Source: Gelidibacter sediminis
GTDB taxonomy: Bacteria > Bacteroidota > Bacteroidia > Flavobacteriales > Flavobacteriaceae
Reading direction: 5' to 3'
Length of the DNA stretch: 64,000 nt
Assembly: GCF_004364975.1 (NCBI RefSeq)
Contig: NZ_SOBW01000007.1
Span: 682,001-746,000 of the forward strand
The translations under genes and the position numbers were made by a program. The notes under the pieces were generated by a model, which was not told where the DNA came from, made no database searches, and saw nothing but the letters and a program-made list of their open reading frames with translations. Position 1 is the stretch's first letter. The number at the start of each line of letters is the position of its first letter. This document shows, in pieces, positions 42,575-51,501 of the stretch.

Positions 42575-43108
42575 ATGAGATTTCTGCGGCATAAAAACCA
42601 AATTTTTCATCTTTTGATAATGACCATTTCTATGAATGCAGTGGGTCAATTACAAACCAGTTCCAAACCTACTGACTTCTGGAGCAGTGTCCGATTTGGA
42701 GGAGGCATTGGACTAAGTTTTGGCGATGGATTTTTTAGCGGCACACTTGCGCCTAGTGCTATTTATGAATTTAATGACCAATTTGCATTAGGAGTGGGAC
42801 TTAATGGCACTTACAACAAGCAAAAAGATTTGTATAAATCCACTGTTTTAGGAGGCAGTCTGATTGGTTTATTTAATCCATTACGAGCCATCCAACTGTC
42901 AGCGGAATTTGAAGAACTTAATGTGAGCAGAAACTGGGATGACAGATTAGGGTTAACCAATGACAACTATTGGTATCCAGCCTTATTTCTTGGAGCAGGA
43001 TTCCGAGCTCAAAATGTGGCTATAGGGATTAGGTATGATGTTTTATATGACAAAAACAAGAGTATCTATGCTGATGCGTGGGCCCCTTTTGTGAGGGTAT
43101 ATTTCTAA
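42575..43108 (+). CDS. small outer-membrane beta-barrel protein
   Basis: This 177-residue protein has an N-terminal hydrophobic segment (FHLLIMTISMNAVGQL) that fits a signal peptide. A body with VRFGGGIGLSFGDGFFSG, ALGVGLNGTYN and FLGAGFRAQNVAIGIRYDVL ends in FVRVYF, typical of an eight-stranded barrel. It is divergent from sucA. Flavobacterial homologues have been called 2-oxoglutarate decarboxylase in databases, in my memory; the sequence shows no such enzyme domain, and that name is probably carried over from the neighbour. Confidence 0.65.
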   Translation: MRFLRHKNQIFHLLIMTISMNAVGQLQTSSKPTDFWSSVRFGGGIGLSFGDGFFSGTLAPSAIYEFNDQFALGVGLNGTYNKQKDLYKSTVLGGSLIGLFNPLRAIQLSAEFEELNVSRNWDDRLGLTNDNYWYPALFLGAGFRAQNVAIGIRYDVLYDKNKSIYADAWAPFVRVYF

Positions 43109-43138
43109 ACCTATTTGAATTTTAATTGAAATGTATGG

Positions 43139-43489
43139 TTAAGAATATTGATTTCTAAAATATACTTTTTGCCATTCCCGCTTGAGAATCAAAAAAGTGA
43201 CATTCTCTGACATTAGTAGAACGTCATTACCGTCCAATTCTCTAATCTTTGCTTCGGAAACATCAACAATATAAAGTAAATTTAAGTAATCCATAAATTT
43301 ATTCTGAATCAATTCAAAAACCTTCTCATGCAACATTAATTTTAAACTTGTTGGGAGCACATCCGCATGAAATTCTAAGTTGATATTTGCCAAGCCCAAA
43401 TCCTTGTTGAGTTGTGCCACCAATTTGGAATACAAATTAAGCTGATTGGCCTGGGCAATCAAATCATCAAAGGTCTGTAAGTCTTTCAT
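43139..43489 (-). CDS. conserved small cytoplasmic protein, function unknown
   Basis: This 116-residue, mixed helical protein has no signal or membrane span. Its first part has QTFDDLIAQANQLNLYSKLV, and the C-terminal half has DYLNLLYIVDVSEAKIRELDG. It ends 6 bp before the polyprenyl synthetase stop region in gene order (6-bp gap), so it is likely co-transcribed downstream of that gene. I recognise no family. Confidence 0.75.
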   Translation of the reverse strand: MKDLQTFDDLIAQANQLNLYSKLVAQLNKDLGLANINLEFHADVLPTSLKLMLHEKVFELIQNKFMDYLNLLYIVDVSEAKIRELDGNDVLLMSENVTFLILKREWQKVYFRNQYS

Positions 43490-43494
43490 AACAA

Positions 43495-44469
43495 TTAAAC
43501 TCTCCTATTCATTAAATCATGACCAAAATGCTTCAACATGTCTTTTTTATCTTCAGATATGGACAACTCATCTAACACAGCGAAGGCCATTTTAGTATAA
43601 TTTTCAATTTCTTGACGTGTGGCATCTGCTGAACCACTAGTCTGAAATATATGCTTTGCAGTCTCTATTTTATCAGTAGCATCTGAGGGATTGATCCCAA
43701 ATAAATGTTGCAACTGTAACTGGTCATCCTCATTTGAAAACTCTAAAGCTTTTAAAAACAAATAGGTTTTCTTGTTCTCAATAATATCACCTCCTACTTG
43801 CTTGCCAAACGTTTCCGGATCACCAAAGGCATCTAAATAATCATCTTGAAGTTGAAAAGCCACGCCCAATAACCTGCCAAACTCATACACATGGTCTTGG
43901 TCTTCTTTTGATGCACCTGCAACTATTGCTCCCATTTTCATGGCAGCTCCCACTAATACTGCAGTTTTAAACTCAATCATTCTTAGATACTCGTCCACGG
44001 AGACATCATCGCGAGTTTCAAAGTCCATATCGTATTGCTGCCCTTCGCACACCTCTAAAGCAGTTTTGCTAAACAATTTTGCCAATTCCTGAAAGGTGTT
44101 AGGATCATAATATTCAAATAATTGGTAGGCCATAATTAACATGGCATCTCCTGAAAGAATACCGGTATTGATGTCCCATTTTTCATGTACTGTAGGTTGA
44201 CCTCTTCGCAATGGTGCATCATCCATTATATCATCATGGATTAGTGAGAAATTATGGAAAATTTCAATACTCAAGGCTGCATTTAACGCATGTTTGTAAT
44301 CACCATTAAAAGCGTCAGCCGTCATTAGCGTCAATAAGGGACGAAGTCGCTTGCCTCCCAACTCTAAAATATAATGTATGGGGTCATATAAAGATGCCGG
44401 TTCTTTTACTTGAATTTTATCATCCAAATAGGCGACAAAGGCCGTGTGGTAATAAGAAATATTTTGCAT
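43495..44469 (-). CDS. polyprenyl diphosphate synthase
   Basis: The protein has 324 residues starting at ATG 44469 (MQNISYYHTAFVAYL). The 18-bp upstream extension runs over the promoter box and is rejected. The two Asp-rich motifs are HDDIMDDAPLRRG (about 79-91) and FQLQDDYLDAFGD (about 203-215). ELGGKRLRPLLTLM carries the diphosphate-binding Lys/Arg. It condenses isopentenyl diphosphate onto an allylic starter, probably to C15-C20 or longer; product length cannot be read reliably here. It supplies quinone side chains, carotenoids or cell-wall carrier lipid. Confidence 0.93.
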   Translation of the reverse strand: MQNISYYHTAFVAYLDDKIQVKEPASLYDPIHYILELGGKRLRPLLTLMTADAFNGDYKHALNAALSIEIFHNFSLIHDDIMDDAPLRRGQPTVHEKWDINTGILSGDAMLIMAYQLFEYYDPNTFQELAKLFSKTALEVCEGQQYDMDFETRDDVSVDEYLRMIEFKTAVLVGAAMKMGAIVAGASKEDQDHVYEFGRLLGVAFQLQDDYLDAFGDPETFGKQVGGDIIENKKTYLFLKALEFSNEDDQLQLQHLFGINPSDATDKIETAKHIFQTSGSADATRQEIENYTKMAFAVLDELSISEDKKDMLKHFGHDLMNRRV

Positions 44470-44473
44470 CCCA

Positions 44474-44481
44474 CAAAAATA
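44474..44481 (-). promoter_or_regulatory. -7 box of polyprenyl synthetase gene, leaderless spacing
   Basis: TATTTTTG on the minus strand ends 4 bp before the ATG at 44469. It is the third gene in the window with this short spacing. Confidence 0.5.
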
Positions 44482-44539
44482 AGGCAAATACCACTAGCAA
44501 AACAAACCTAGAACTCAATATTAATTTTATATTAAACTT

Positions 44540-44569
44540 AGGAAACTGTTTTTGTTTTTAAAGTTTCCT
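44540..44569. promoter_or_regulatory. candidate TetR operator over the efflux promoter
   Basis: The inverted repeat AGGAAACT (44540-44547) and AGTTTCCT (44562-44569) spans the -33 element of the tetR promoter. That is the place expected for autorepression. Confidence 0.6.
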
Positions 44570-44581
44570 GTTGTACATTTG
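44551..44581 (+). promoter_or_regulatory. promoter of the tetR-efflux operon
   Basis: TTTG (44551-44554), 19 bp, then TACATTTG (44574-44581) is an exact Bacteroidetes consensus. The ATG of tetR lies 10 bp on, so the leader is only a few bases. Confidence 0.8.
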
Positions 44582-44590
44582 CAGCCCATT

Positions 44591-45208
44591 ATGAGAGAAA
44601 ATATAATTAAAAGAGCTACGGAATTGTTTCTCACACTAGGTTTTAAAAGTGTGACTATGGATGACATTGCAAATGCGTTAGGAATCTCTAAAAAAACAAT
44701 CTATGTTCATTTTGAAAACAAGACCAAACTCATAGAAGCGGCAACATTTTCAGTATTGGACGATGTTTGCAAGGGTATCGATTGCATCTCCGATTCTTCA
44801 ATTAACCCTATTGAAGAATTGTACGAGATTAAAAAATATGCGATGATTTATTTAAAGAATGAACAATCGTCCCCACAACATCAATTAAAAAAATACTATC
44901 CACAAATTTATCAACGTCTACAGGTGAAGCAGTTTGAGAAAATGCAAGCCACGGTTCAAGAAAGCATCCAAAAAGGCATTGATACAGGGTTATTTAGAAG
45001 TACAATAGACGTCGATTTTATATCACGCATGTATTTTAATGGGATGTCCGGTATTAGAGATGGGCATATTTTTCCACAAGACCAATTTACTATTGAATAC
45101 CTCATGGAAAGTTACCTTGAATACCATTTAAGAGCCATCACTACTGACACCGGCCTATCCGTTTTAAAAAAATTCATCAACCACCAATTACAACCAAATG
45201 ACATTTAG
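44591..45208 (+). CDS. TetR-family transcriptional regulator
   Basis: The protein has 205 residues starting at ATG 44591 (MRENIIKRATELFLTLGF). The longer frame overlaps the promoter and is rejected. The N-terminal helix-turn-helix has SVTMDDIANALGISKKTIYVHFENKTKLI (about residues 20-47). The ligand domain is variable. It sits first in the operon with the pump genes and an operator-like repeat covers its promoter, so it is very likely an autorepressor of the efflux genes. Its last 11 bases overlap the start of the TolC gene. Confidence 0.92.
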   Translation: MRENIIKRATELFLTLGFKSVTMDDIANALGISKKTIYVHFENKTKLIEAATFSVLDDVCKGIDCISDSSINPIEELYEIKKYAMIYLKNEQSSPQHQLKKYYPQIYQRLQVKQFEKMQATVQESIQKGIDTGLFRSTIDVDFISRMYFNGMSGIRDGHIFPQDQFTIEYLMESYLEYHLRAITTDTGLSVLKKFINHQLQPNDI

Positions 45209-46550
45209 ATTTTTTATCTTTTTACTGCTATTCAGCCCATTAGTAGGATTTGCGCAACAAGCACCCAATAGCTTCAGTTTGCAGGAAGCTATAGATTTTG
45301 CCTTAGAGAATAATCGCAAAGCGGTAAATGCCCAATGGGATATTGAGGCAGCCAAAGCACAAAAATGGGAAACCACAGCAACAGGGTTACCTCAAGTTAG
45401 CGCTGCAGTAGATTACCAAAACTTCTTAAAGCAGCAAGTACAGGTTATCCCTGCAGAATTTTTTGGGGGCACCCCAGGAGAATTTACCGAAGTTGTTTTT
45501 GGCACCAAACAAAGTATGAATGCCACGGCTACTTTAAGCCAAAAGATATTTGACGGGTCCTATTTGGTCGCATTACAGTCGGCCAAGGTGTTTTTGGACA
45601 TTTCAAAAAACGCTAAAACAAAAACAGATTTAGAGGTTCGTAAGGGTGTTATCAATGCTTATGGAAATGTGCTTTTGGCGGCAGAAAGTGTCCAAATACT
45701 ACAGCGTAATCTCGAAGTACTTCAGAAAAATCTTGATGAAACCACAAAAATCTTTGAAAACGGATTGGAAGAGGAAGAAAGTGTAGAGCAGTTACAGATT
45801 ACGCTTGCTGGGGTTGAAAGCAATTTAAAAAATGTTTCACGAATGAAAACTTTGGCGCATCAAATGTTGAACATGACATTGGGACTTGAAATTAACAGAC
45901 CCACCGTTCTTACTGATAATTTGGAGCGTCTTACGCAAGAGCATATTTCTTTAGGATTGTTGGAAACTCAAGCAGATGTTGAAAATACCATCGACTATCA
46001 AATTGCAGAAAACGACAAAATTTCGAAAGAACTATTATTAAAATTAGAAAAAAGTAAGGCGTTGCCAACACTTAATGCGTTTATAAATGGCGGATATTCA
46101 GCCTTTAGTGACGATTTTACGTTTTTCGACAAAGATCAGACATGGTTTGGTTCTTCCCTATTTGGGGTTAGTCTAAACGTGCCTATTTTTAGTTCAGGAA
46201 TGCGAAGTGCAGCAACACAACGGGCAAAAATTAATTTAGAAAAGGCAGAGATTGATTTGATTGATAAAGAACAAAGCATTCAGTTTGAAATTGCATCAGC
46301 CAAAAGCGATTACCAATTTGCCATTGAAGATTACGACAATAAAAAACAGAATCTTAGGTTGGCAGAGCGTATTGAAGAAAAAAACCAAACCAAATTTTTT
46401 GAAGGTATTTCTTCCAGCTTTGAGTTGCGTCAGGCACAAACACAATTGTACGCGGCGCAGCAAGAATTTCTACAAGCCATGTTAGACGTCATCAACGCGA
46501 AAGCGGAATTGGAAACGGCATTGAATACAGTACAACTAAACAACCAATAG
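45198..46550 (+). CDS. TolC-family outer-membrane efflux protein
   Basis: This 450-residue protein has a signal peptide (MTFRFFIFLLLFSPLVGFAQ). Two homologous halves carry the helical OEP pattern: LQEAIDFALENNRKAVNAQW, SLNVPIFSSGMRSAATQRAK and FFEGISSSFELRQAQTQLY. It forms the outer-membrane duct of the tripartite pump encoded here. It starts inside the tetR gene (11-bp overlap) and is followed 12 bp later by the adaptor gene. Confidence 0.92.
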   Translation: MTFRFFIFLLLFSPLVGFAQQAPNSFSLQEAIDFALENNRKAVNAQWDIEAAKAQKWETTATGLPQVSAAVDYQNFLKQQVQVIPAEFFGGTPGEFTEVVFGTKQSMNATATLSQKIFDGSYLVALQSAKVFLDISKNAKTKTDLEVRKGVINAYGNVLLAAESVQILQRNLEVLQKNLDETTKIFENGLEEEESVEQLQITLAGVESNLKNVSRMKTLAHQMLNMTLGLEINRPTVLTDNLERLTQEHISLGLLETQADVENTIDYQIAENDKISKELLLKLEKSKALPTLNAFINGGYSAFSDDFTFFDKDQTWFGSSLFGVSLNVPIFSSGMRSAATQRAKINLEKAEIDLIDKEQSIQFEIASAKSDYQFAIEDYDNKKQNLRLAERIEEKNQTKFFEGISSSFELRQAQTQLYAAQQEFLQAMLDVINAKAELETALNTVQLNNQ

Positions 46551-46562
46551 AAACCTTACCCT

Positions 46563-47750
46563 ATGAAAAATATATTTGTATTACTAATACCAGCCCTACT
46601 ACTCACCTCTTGTGGCGATGATAACAACAACACGGTAGAAAAAGCCCTAGATAGCAACAATCTTGAAACCATCAGAAAAAAGAAAGCTGAGTTGGTTGAT
46701 GAGCAGCAAGTGCTACACGATAAAATTAAGATGCTTGATGAAAAGATTTCTGAGTTGGATACCACTAAAAATGTGCCGTTAATAACCACTATTAAAGCAA
46801 TCCCAGAACAGTTCAATCACGTGCTGGAGCTACAAGGCAACGTAACTACCAAAAACCTTTTGGTTCTTAAACCAGAATACAATGGCATTCTTACCAATGT
46901 ATATGTAAAAGAAGGACAACGCGTAAGCAAAGGTCAAACTTTGGCTAAAATTGATGATGGTGGATTAAGTCAGCAATTAGCCCAACAACAAATTCAGGCT
47001 GATTTGGCAAAAACTACCTATGAGCGTCAAAAACGTTTATGGGATCAAAAAATTGGAAGTGAGATTCAGTTTCTTCAGGCTAAATCAAACTATGAAGGAC
47101 AAGCTGAGGCAGTGAGTCAAATAAGACAGCAAATAGCCAAAACAGTAATTAGAGCGCCATTTTCTGGGACTATTGATAACATTATTACAGAACAAGGAAG
47201 CGTAGTGGCGGCAGGCCAAACACAATTGATGCAGATTGTTAATTTAGACGATATGTATATTGAAACTGAAGTTCCAGAGCGTTATGTCAATGCCATTACA
47301 AAAGGCAAAGATGTTGAAGTCAACTTCCCTGTACTAGGAAAAACTATCAGTACTAAGGTACGTCAAACCAGTAGTGTAATCAACCCTGCAAATAGAACCT
47401 TTAAAGCAGAAGTTGCCATTCCTAATAAGGATAACATAATTAAACCTAACCTCACCGCGCGTTTAAAAATTAATGATTACACTAATGAAAATGCCTTGTT
47501 GATACCACAAAGTATCATCTCTGAGAACGCTGAAGGCGAGCAGTATGTCTACGTAGTTAAAGATAAAAACGATAAAAATCAGGGTATAGCCACACGAGTG
47601 GTCATCAAAACTGGAAGAACCCAAGGAGATCAAATTGAAGTTTTGGAAGGTATTGAAAACAATGCAGAACTCATTCAAGAGGGTGCTAGAAGCGTCAAGG
47701 ATGGGCAAACTGTAGAGGTATTAACAATAGACGCTACACAGAATGGCTAA
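46563..47750 (+). CDS. RND efflux periplasmic adaptor (HlyD/AcrA-like) lipoprotein
   Basis: This 395-residue protein has a lipoprotein signal with lipobox LLLTSC (Cys about 18). A coiled-coil stretch (about 30-65) lies before a lipoyl-like domain (LVLKPEYNGILTNVYVKEGQ). A hairpin follows (about 140-200), then the barrel and membrane-proximal parts (VIRAPFSGTIDNIITEQGSV, NANRTF-like NPANRTFKAEVAI). It links the TolC duct to the permease. It overlaps the permease gene by 8 bp. Confidence 0.92.
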   Translation: MKNIFVLLIPALLLTSCGDDNNNTVEKALDSNNLETIRKKKAELVDEQQVLHDKIKMLDEKISELDTTKNVPLITTIKAIPEQFNHVLELQGNVTTKNLLVLKPEYNGILTNVYVKEGQRVSKGQTLAKIDDGGLSQQLAQQQIQADLAKTTYERQKRLWDQKIGSEIQFLQAKSNYEGQAEAVSQIRQQIAKTVIRAPFSGTIDNIITEQGSVVAAGQTQLMQIVNLDDMYIETEVPERYVNAITKGKDVEVNFPVLGKTISTKVRQTSSVINPANRTFKAEVAIPNKDNIIKPNLTARLKINDYTNENALLIPQSIISENAEGEQYVYVVKDKNDKNQGIATRVVIKTGRTQGDQIEVLEGIENNAELIQEGARSVKDGQTVEVLTIDATQNG

Positions 47751-50700
47751 GAAGAACAAAAAAGTAGAAAAAAGATTTGGCTTATCATCATGGGCCATTA
47801 ACAATAAAACCACAATGTATGTGCTCATTGCGGTGATTTTCTACCTCGGTATTACTGCGTTTTTTAGTATGCCAAGGGAAAGTTTCCCTGAGGTTAATGA
47901 AACTAAGATTTATGTCAGTTCTGTTTTTCCAGGAAATACTGCTGAAGACATTGAAAAATTAATTACTGATCCGCTTGAAGACAAGTTAAAAACGGTAAGC
48001 AATGTGGTGGACATCACCTCAACGTCCCAAGAAGATTTTTCTATGGTGGTGGTAGAGTTTGATGAACACATTACTGTAGAACAGGCCAAACAAAAGGTTA
48101 AAGACGAAATAGATAGTGAAACGGCTAGTGAGGACTGGCCTACATTTAATGATGCTAAAGTAAAGCCCGATGTTTTTGAGTTGAGTCTTTCAGAAGAAAT
48201 GCCCATTTTAAATATCAATATTTCTGGAGATTATACTGTTGAAAAACTAAAAGAGTTTGCAGAATACCTTCAGGATGAAATTGAAGACATTCAAGAAATC
48301 AAGAAAGCTGATATCCGTGGAGCTCAGGAAAAAGAAGTAGAAATAGCGGTAGACATCTATAAAATGATGGCCTCTGAAGTGACCTTTAATGATATTATTG
48401 GCGCCATTAAAAACGGCAACGTTACCATGTCTGCCGGCAACTTAATTGCAAGCGGACAACGCCGAACCATTCGCATCTTAGGTGAAATTGAATCGCCTAA
48501 AGAATTGGAAAATTTTGTGGTAAAAGCCGAAGACGGAAACGCCATCTATCTTAAGGATGTGGCTACGGTAACTTTTCATGAAGAAGACAAAACTACATTT
48601 GCGCGCGAATTTGGTGAGCCTGTTGTGATGCTAGACGTTAAAAAACGTGCTGGCAAAAATATGGTAGCGGCAGTAGAACAAATCAAGGTGGTTGTTGAGA
48701 AAGCCAAAGCGGACATCTTTCCTCCAAATCTTAAAGTAAGTATTACCAATGATCAATCTTCCGTAACCATCGGACAGGTGGACGATTTGGTGAATAACAT
48801 CATTTTCGGGGTGATTCTTGTAGTCACTGTGTTAATGTTCTTTCTAGGATTTAAAAACGCCATTTTCGTGGGGTTTGCCATTCCTATGTCCATGTTTATG
48901 TCTTTAATGATATTGAACATGTTAGGTCAAAGCTTGAATACCATGGTGCTTTTCGGACTCATTATGGGCCTTGGGATGTTGGTAGACAATGGTATTGTAG
49001 TGGTTGAAAATGTCTATCGTTTGATGGATGAAGAAGGCATGAGTCGTATAGAAGCGGCAAAGGAGGGAATTGGCGAAATTGCTTTCCCAATTATCATTTC
49101 TACCGCCACCACTGTTGCTGCATTTATTCCTTTAGGCTTGTGGCCCGGAATTATGGGCGAATTCATGATGATTTTACCAATCACATTATCTGTAGTTTTA
49201 GGCTCGTCCTTATTTGTGGCCATATTCTTTAACTCCGTGTTGGTTTCGCAATTTATGAGTATTGAAGACAAGAATATGCCTTTAAAACGCATCATCATCA
49301 CCACAAGTGTTATGGTGGTGATAGGTTTGATTGTGTTTTTTACTGCGGGCGACTACCGTGCGTTAGGCACCATAATGATCTTCACGGCCATTATGCTGTG
49401 GGTATACCGACTTTTTTTAAGGGGCTGGGCTAACAACTTTCAGAATCACACCCTTGTTAAATTAGAAAATTGGTATGAACGTCAACTGCGCAGCGCTCTT
49501 TCTGGAAAAATGCCGTATATATTAAGCATTGGTACCTTCGCGTTGTTGATTTTGGCATTTGTGGCTTTTGGCGCGTCACTGTCTTCCCAACGTACTAAGG
49601 TTGAGTTTTTCCCAGATAATAAGCCGAATCAGATTATTGTTTATATAGAATACCCACAAGGGACGGCTATTGAAAAAACCAATGCCATTACCCAACAAAT
49701 TGAAAAGCGGGTCTATGATGTTATCAATGACAAACAGTACAAAGAAGGAGATTATAACTTTTTAGTAGAAAGTGCTGTTTCTCAAGTTGGAGAAGGTGCC
49801 GGAAACCCACAGACTGACATGGGCTCTGCAGCTGAAATGCCCCATAAAGCCAAAATTACCGCCTCTATGCGCGAGTATAAATTTAGACAAGGTGCGGATA
49901 GTGAGCTCCTTCGACAAAAAGTACAAGAAAAATTAGTGGGTATTTATCCAGGGGTTTTAATTTCTGTTGAAAAGGATGCCAACGGTCCTCCTGCGGGATC
50001 ACCAATTAATATTGAAATTGAAGGCGATGATTATAATGAGTTAATTGCAACCGCTGAAAACATGCGCGAATTTATCAATACCAAAAACATTGCCGGCATT
50101 GATGAGCTCAAAATTGATGTAAATAAAGACAAGCCAACCATGCGTGTTACTGTAGATCGTGAGAAAGCAGGCGAACTTGGCGTGAGTGCATCGCAAGTAG
50201 GGCAACAGCTCCGTAATTCGATATTTGGGGCCAAAGCTGGAATCTATAAAGATGGCGGTGACGATTTTGATATTAACGTGCGTTTTAATGAAGAAAACCG
50301 TTATAATACCAGTGCAATATTCAATCAAAACATCACCTTTAGGGACAATAAGGGTCAGATTAAGAACATCCCGTTATCTACGCTGATTAAATATGAAAAC
50401 AACTCCGGATTTAGCGCCATTAAACACAAAGGCACCAACCGTGTGGTAACCGTTTATTCTGCGCTGTCTCCTGGTTATACTGACGCCGGTGCCATTGTAA
50501 CACAGATTCAGAATGAGATGAAAAGTTACGAAGGTTTACCTGAAAACATCAAGATTGATTACACAGGACAAATTGAAGAACAAAACAAGCAAATGACGTT
50601 CTTAATGGGCGCCTTCTTTACGGGGCTCGGCTTGATCTTTTTTATCCTGATTTTTCAATTTAATTCCATTTCAAAGCCCGCTATAATCATGCTGGCAATC

Positions 50701-51243
50701 TTTTTAAGTTTGATTGGTGTGTTTGGTGGTCTTGTAGTTACAGGAAGCGCATTCGTAATTATGATGACTATGGTGGGCATTATTGCCTTAGCTGGAATAG
50801 TTGTTAATAACGGTGTGGTACTATTGGATTATGCCGAATTGCTTATAGAACGTAAAAAGAATGCACTCAATCTCGAAAAAAGTGATTATTTAGAAACCGA
50901 AGATCTCTTTGAAACGATTGTCAAAGCAGGAAAAGCGCGTTTGCGACCTGTATTGTTGACGGCCATTACGACGATTTTAGGATTGATCCCTTTAGCCATC
51001 GGACTTAACATTAACTTCTTTACCTTATTTAAAGAGTTTGATGCTAATATTTATATTGGTGGTGATAACGTGGTGTTTTGGGGTCCTCTGGCTTGGACCG
51101 TTATATACGGATTACTGATAGCCACATTCCTTACCTTAATAGTAGTACCAATTTTATTTTTCTTAATCACCAAATTTAAAATGTGGTTACGTACAAAGAT
51201 GAAATCGGTTAACGAAGACTTGGATCAAGAGTTAGCAGAGTAA
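47743..51243 (+). CDS. RND multidrug-type efflux permease (AcrB-like)
   Basis: This 1166-residue inner-membrane pump is somewhat longer than AcrB (1049). Two halves are each preceded by a large periplasmic loop. TM4 carries GLGMLVDNGIVVVENVYRL (about 405-423), with the first proton-relay Asp followed by Asn where AcrB has a second Asp; this variant occurs in related subfamilies. The central region (about 515-600) holds extra membrane spans between the halves (RIIITTSVMVVIGLIVFF, AIMLWVYRLFL). The late MMTMVGIIALAGIVVNNGVV is typical of TM10-11. It exports drugs or other hydrophobic compounds using proton entry. Last gene of the operon. Confidence 0.94.
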   Translation: MAKKNKKVEKRFGLSSWAINNKTTMYVLIAVIFYLGITAFFSMPRESFPEVNETKIYVSSVFPGNTAEDIEKLITDPLEDKLKTVSNVVDITSTSQEDFSMVVVEFDEHITVEQAKQKVKDEIDSETASEDWPTFNDAKVKPDVFELSLSEEMPILNINISGDYTVEKLKEFAEYLQDEIEDIQEIKKADIRGAQEKEVEIAVDIYKMMASEVTFNDIIGAIKNGNVTMSAGNLIASGQRRTIRILGEIESPKELENFVVKAEDGNAIYLKDVATVTFHEEDKTTFAREFGEPVVMLDVKKRAGKNMVAAVEQIKVVVEKAKADIFPPNLKVSITNDQSSVTIGQVDDLVNNIIFGVILVVTVLMFFLGFKNAIFVGFAIPMSMFMSLMILNMLGQSLNTMVLFGLIMGLGMLVDNGIVVVENVYRLMDEEGMSRIEAAKEGIGEIAFPIIISTATTVAAFIPLGLWPGIMGEFMMILPITLSVVLGSSLFVAIFFNSVLVSQFMSIEDKNMPLKRIIITTSVMVVIGLIVFFTAGDYRALGTIMIFTAIMLWVYRLFLRGWANNFQNHTLVKLENWYERQLRSALSGKMPYILSIGTFALLILAFVAFGASLSSQRTKVEFFPDNKPNQIIVYIEYPQGTAIEKTNAITQQIEKRVYDVINDKQYKEGDYNFLVESAVSQVGEGAGNPQTDMGSAAEMPHKAKITASMREYKFRQGADSELLRQKVQEKLVGIYPGVLISVEKDANGPPAGSPINIEIEGDDYNELIATAENMREFINTKNIAGIDELKIDVNKDKPTMRVTVDREKAGELGVSASQVGQQLRNSIFGAKAGIYKDGGDDFDINVRFNEENRYNTSAIFNQNITFRDNKGQIKNIPLSTLIKYENNSGFSAIKHKGTNRVVTVYSALSPGYTDAGAIVTQIQNEMKSYEGLPENIKIDYTGQIEEQNKQMTFLMGAFFTGLGLIFFILIFQFNSISKPAIIMLAIFLSLIGVFGGLVVTGSAFVIMMTMVGIIALAGIVVNNGVVLLDYAELLIERKKNALNLEKSDYLETEDLFETIVKAGKARLRPVLLTAITTILGLIPLAIGLNINFFTLFKEFDANIYIGGDNVVFWGPLAWTVIYGLLIATFLTLIVVPILFFLITKFKMWLRTKMKSVNEDLDQELAE

Positions 51244-51266
51244 TTAATTTGCTACAACTTATATTA

Positions 51267-51305
51267 AAAAGGCTACATGACAGTGATCGTGTAGCCTTTT
51301 TACTT
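51267..51305 (+). terminator. terminator of the efflux operon
   Basis: The stem AAAAGGCTACA/TGTAGCCTTTT (51267-51277, 51290-51300) ends in T-rich DNA. Confidence 0.85.
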
Positions 51306-51439
51306 TGTTGCGTGTTAATAAAGACTAACTGCTGAATCAACTCCAAACACATCACATTTATATTATAATTACCCCTAAAGAAGCCTTTAATAGAGAAAAA
51401 AGTACGCAGCTGACAATATATTTAAAGACCACAATACAA

Positions 51440-51478
51440 AAACACCCTAAGCCGATTGAATATCCGTTTAGGGTGTTT
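51440..51478 (-). terminator. terminator of the porin-PiT unit
   Basis: The stem AAACACCCTAA/TTAGGGTGTTT has a 17-nt loop and a T-run on the minus strand, 24 bp after the PiT stop. Between the two terminators (51306-51439) I see nothing. Confidence 0.75.
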
Positions 51479-51501
51479 ACTGTAAGACACTGTAGTATTT
51501 C

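Noticed and set aside
42575-43108. 2-oxoglutarate decarboxylase
   Set aside because: The protein is a signal-bearing small beta-barrel with no enzyme motif; the name likely reflects the sucA neighbour.
47743-51243. Inactive pump because of Asp-Asn in TM4
   Set aside because: VDN in place of VDD is a normal variant in related RND subfamilies, and the rest of the pump is intact.
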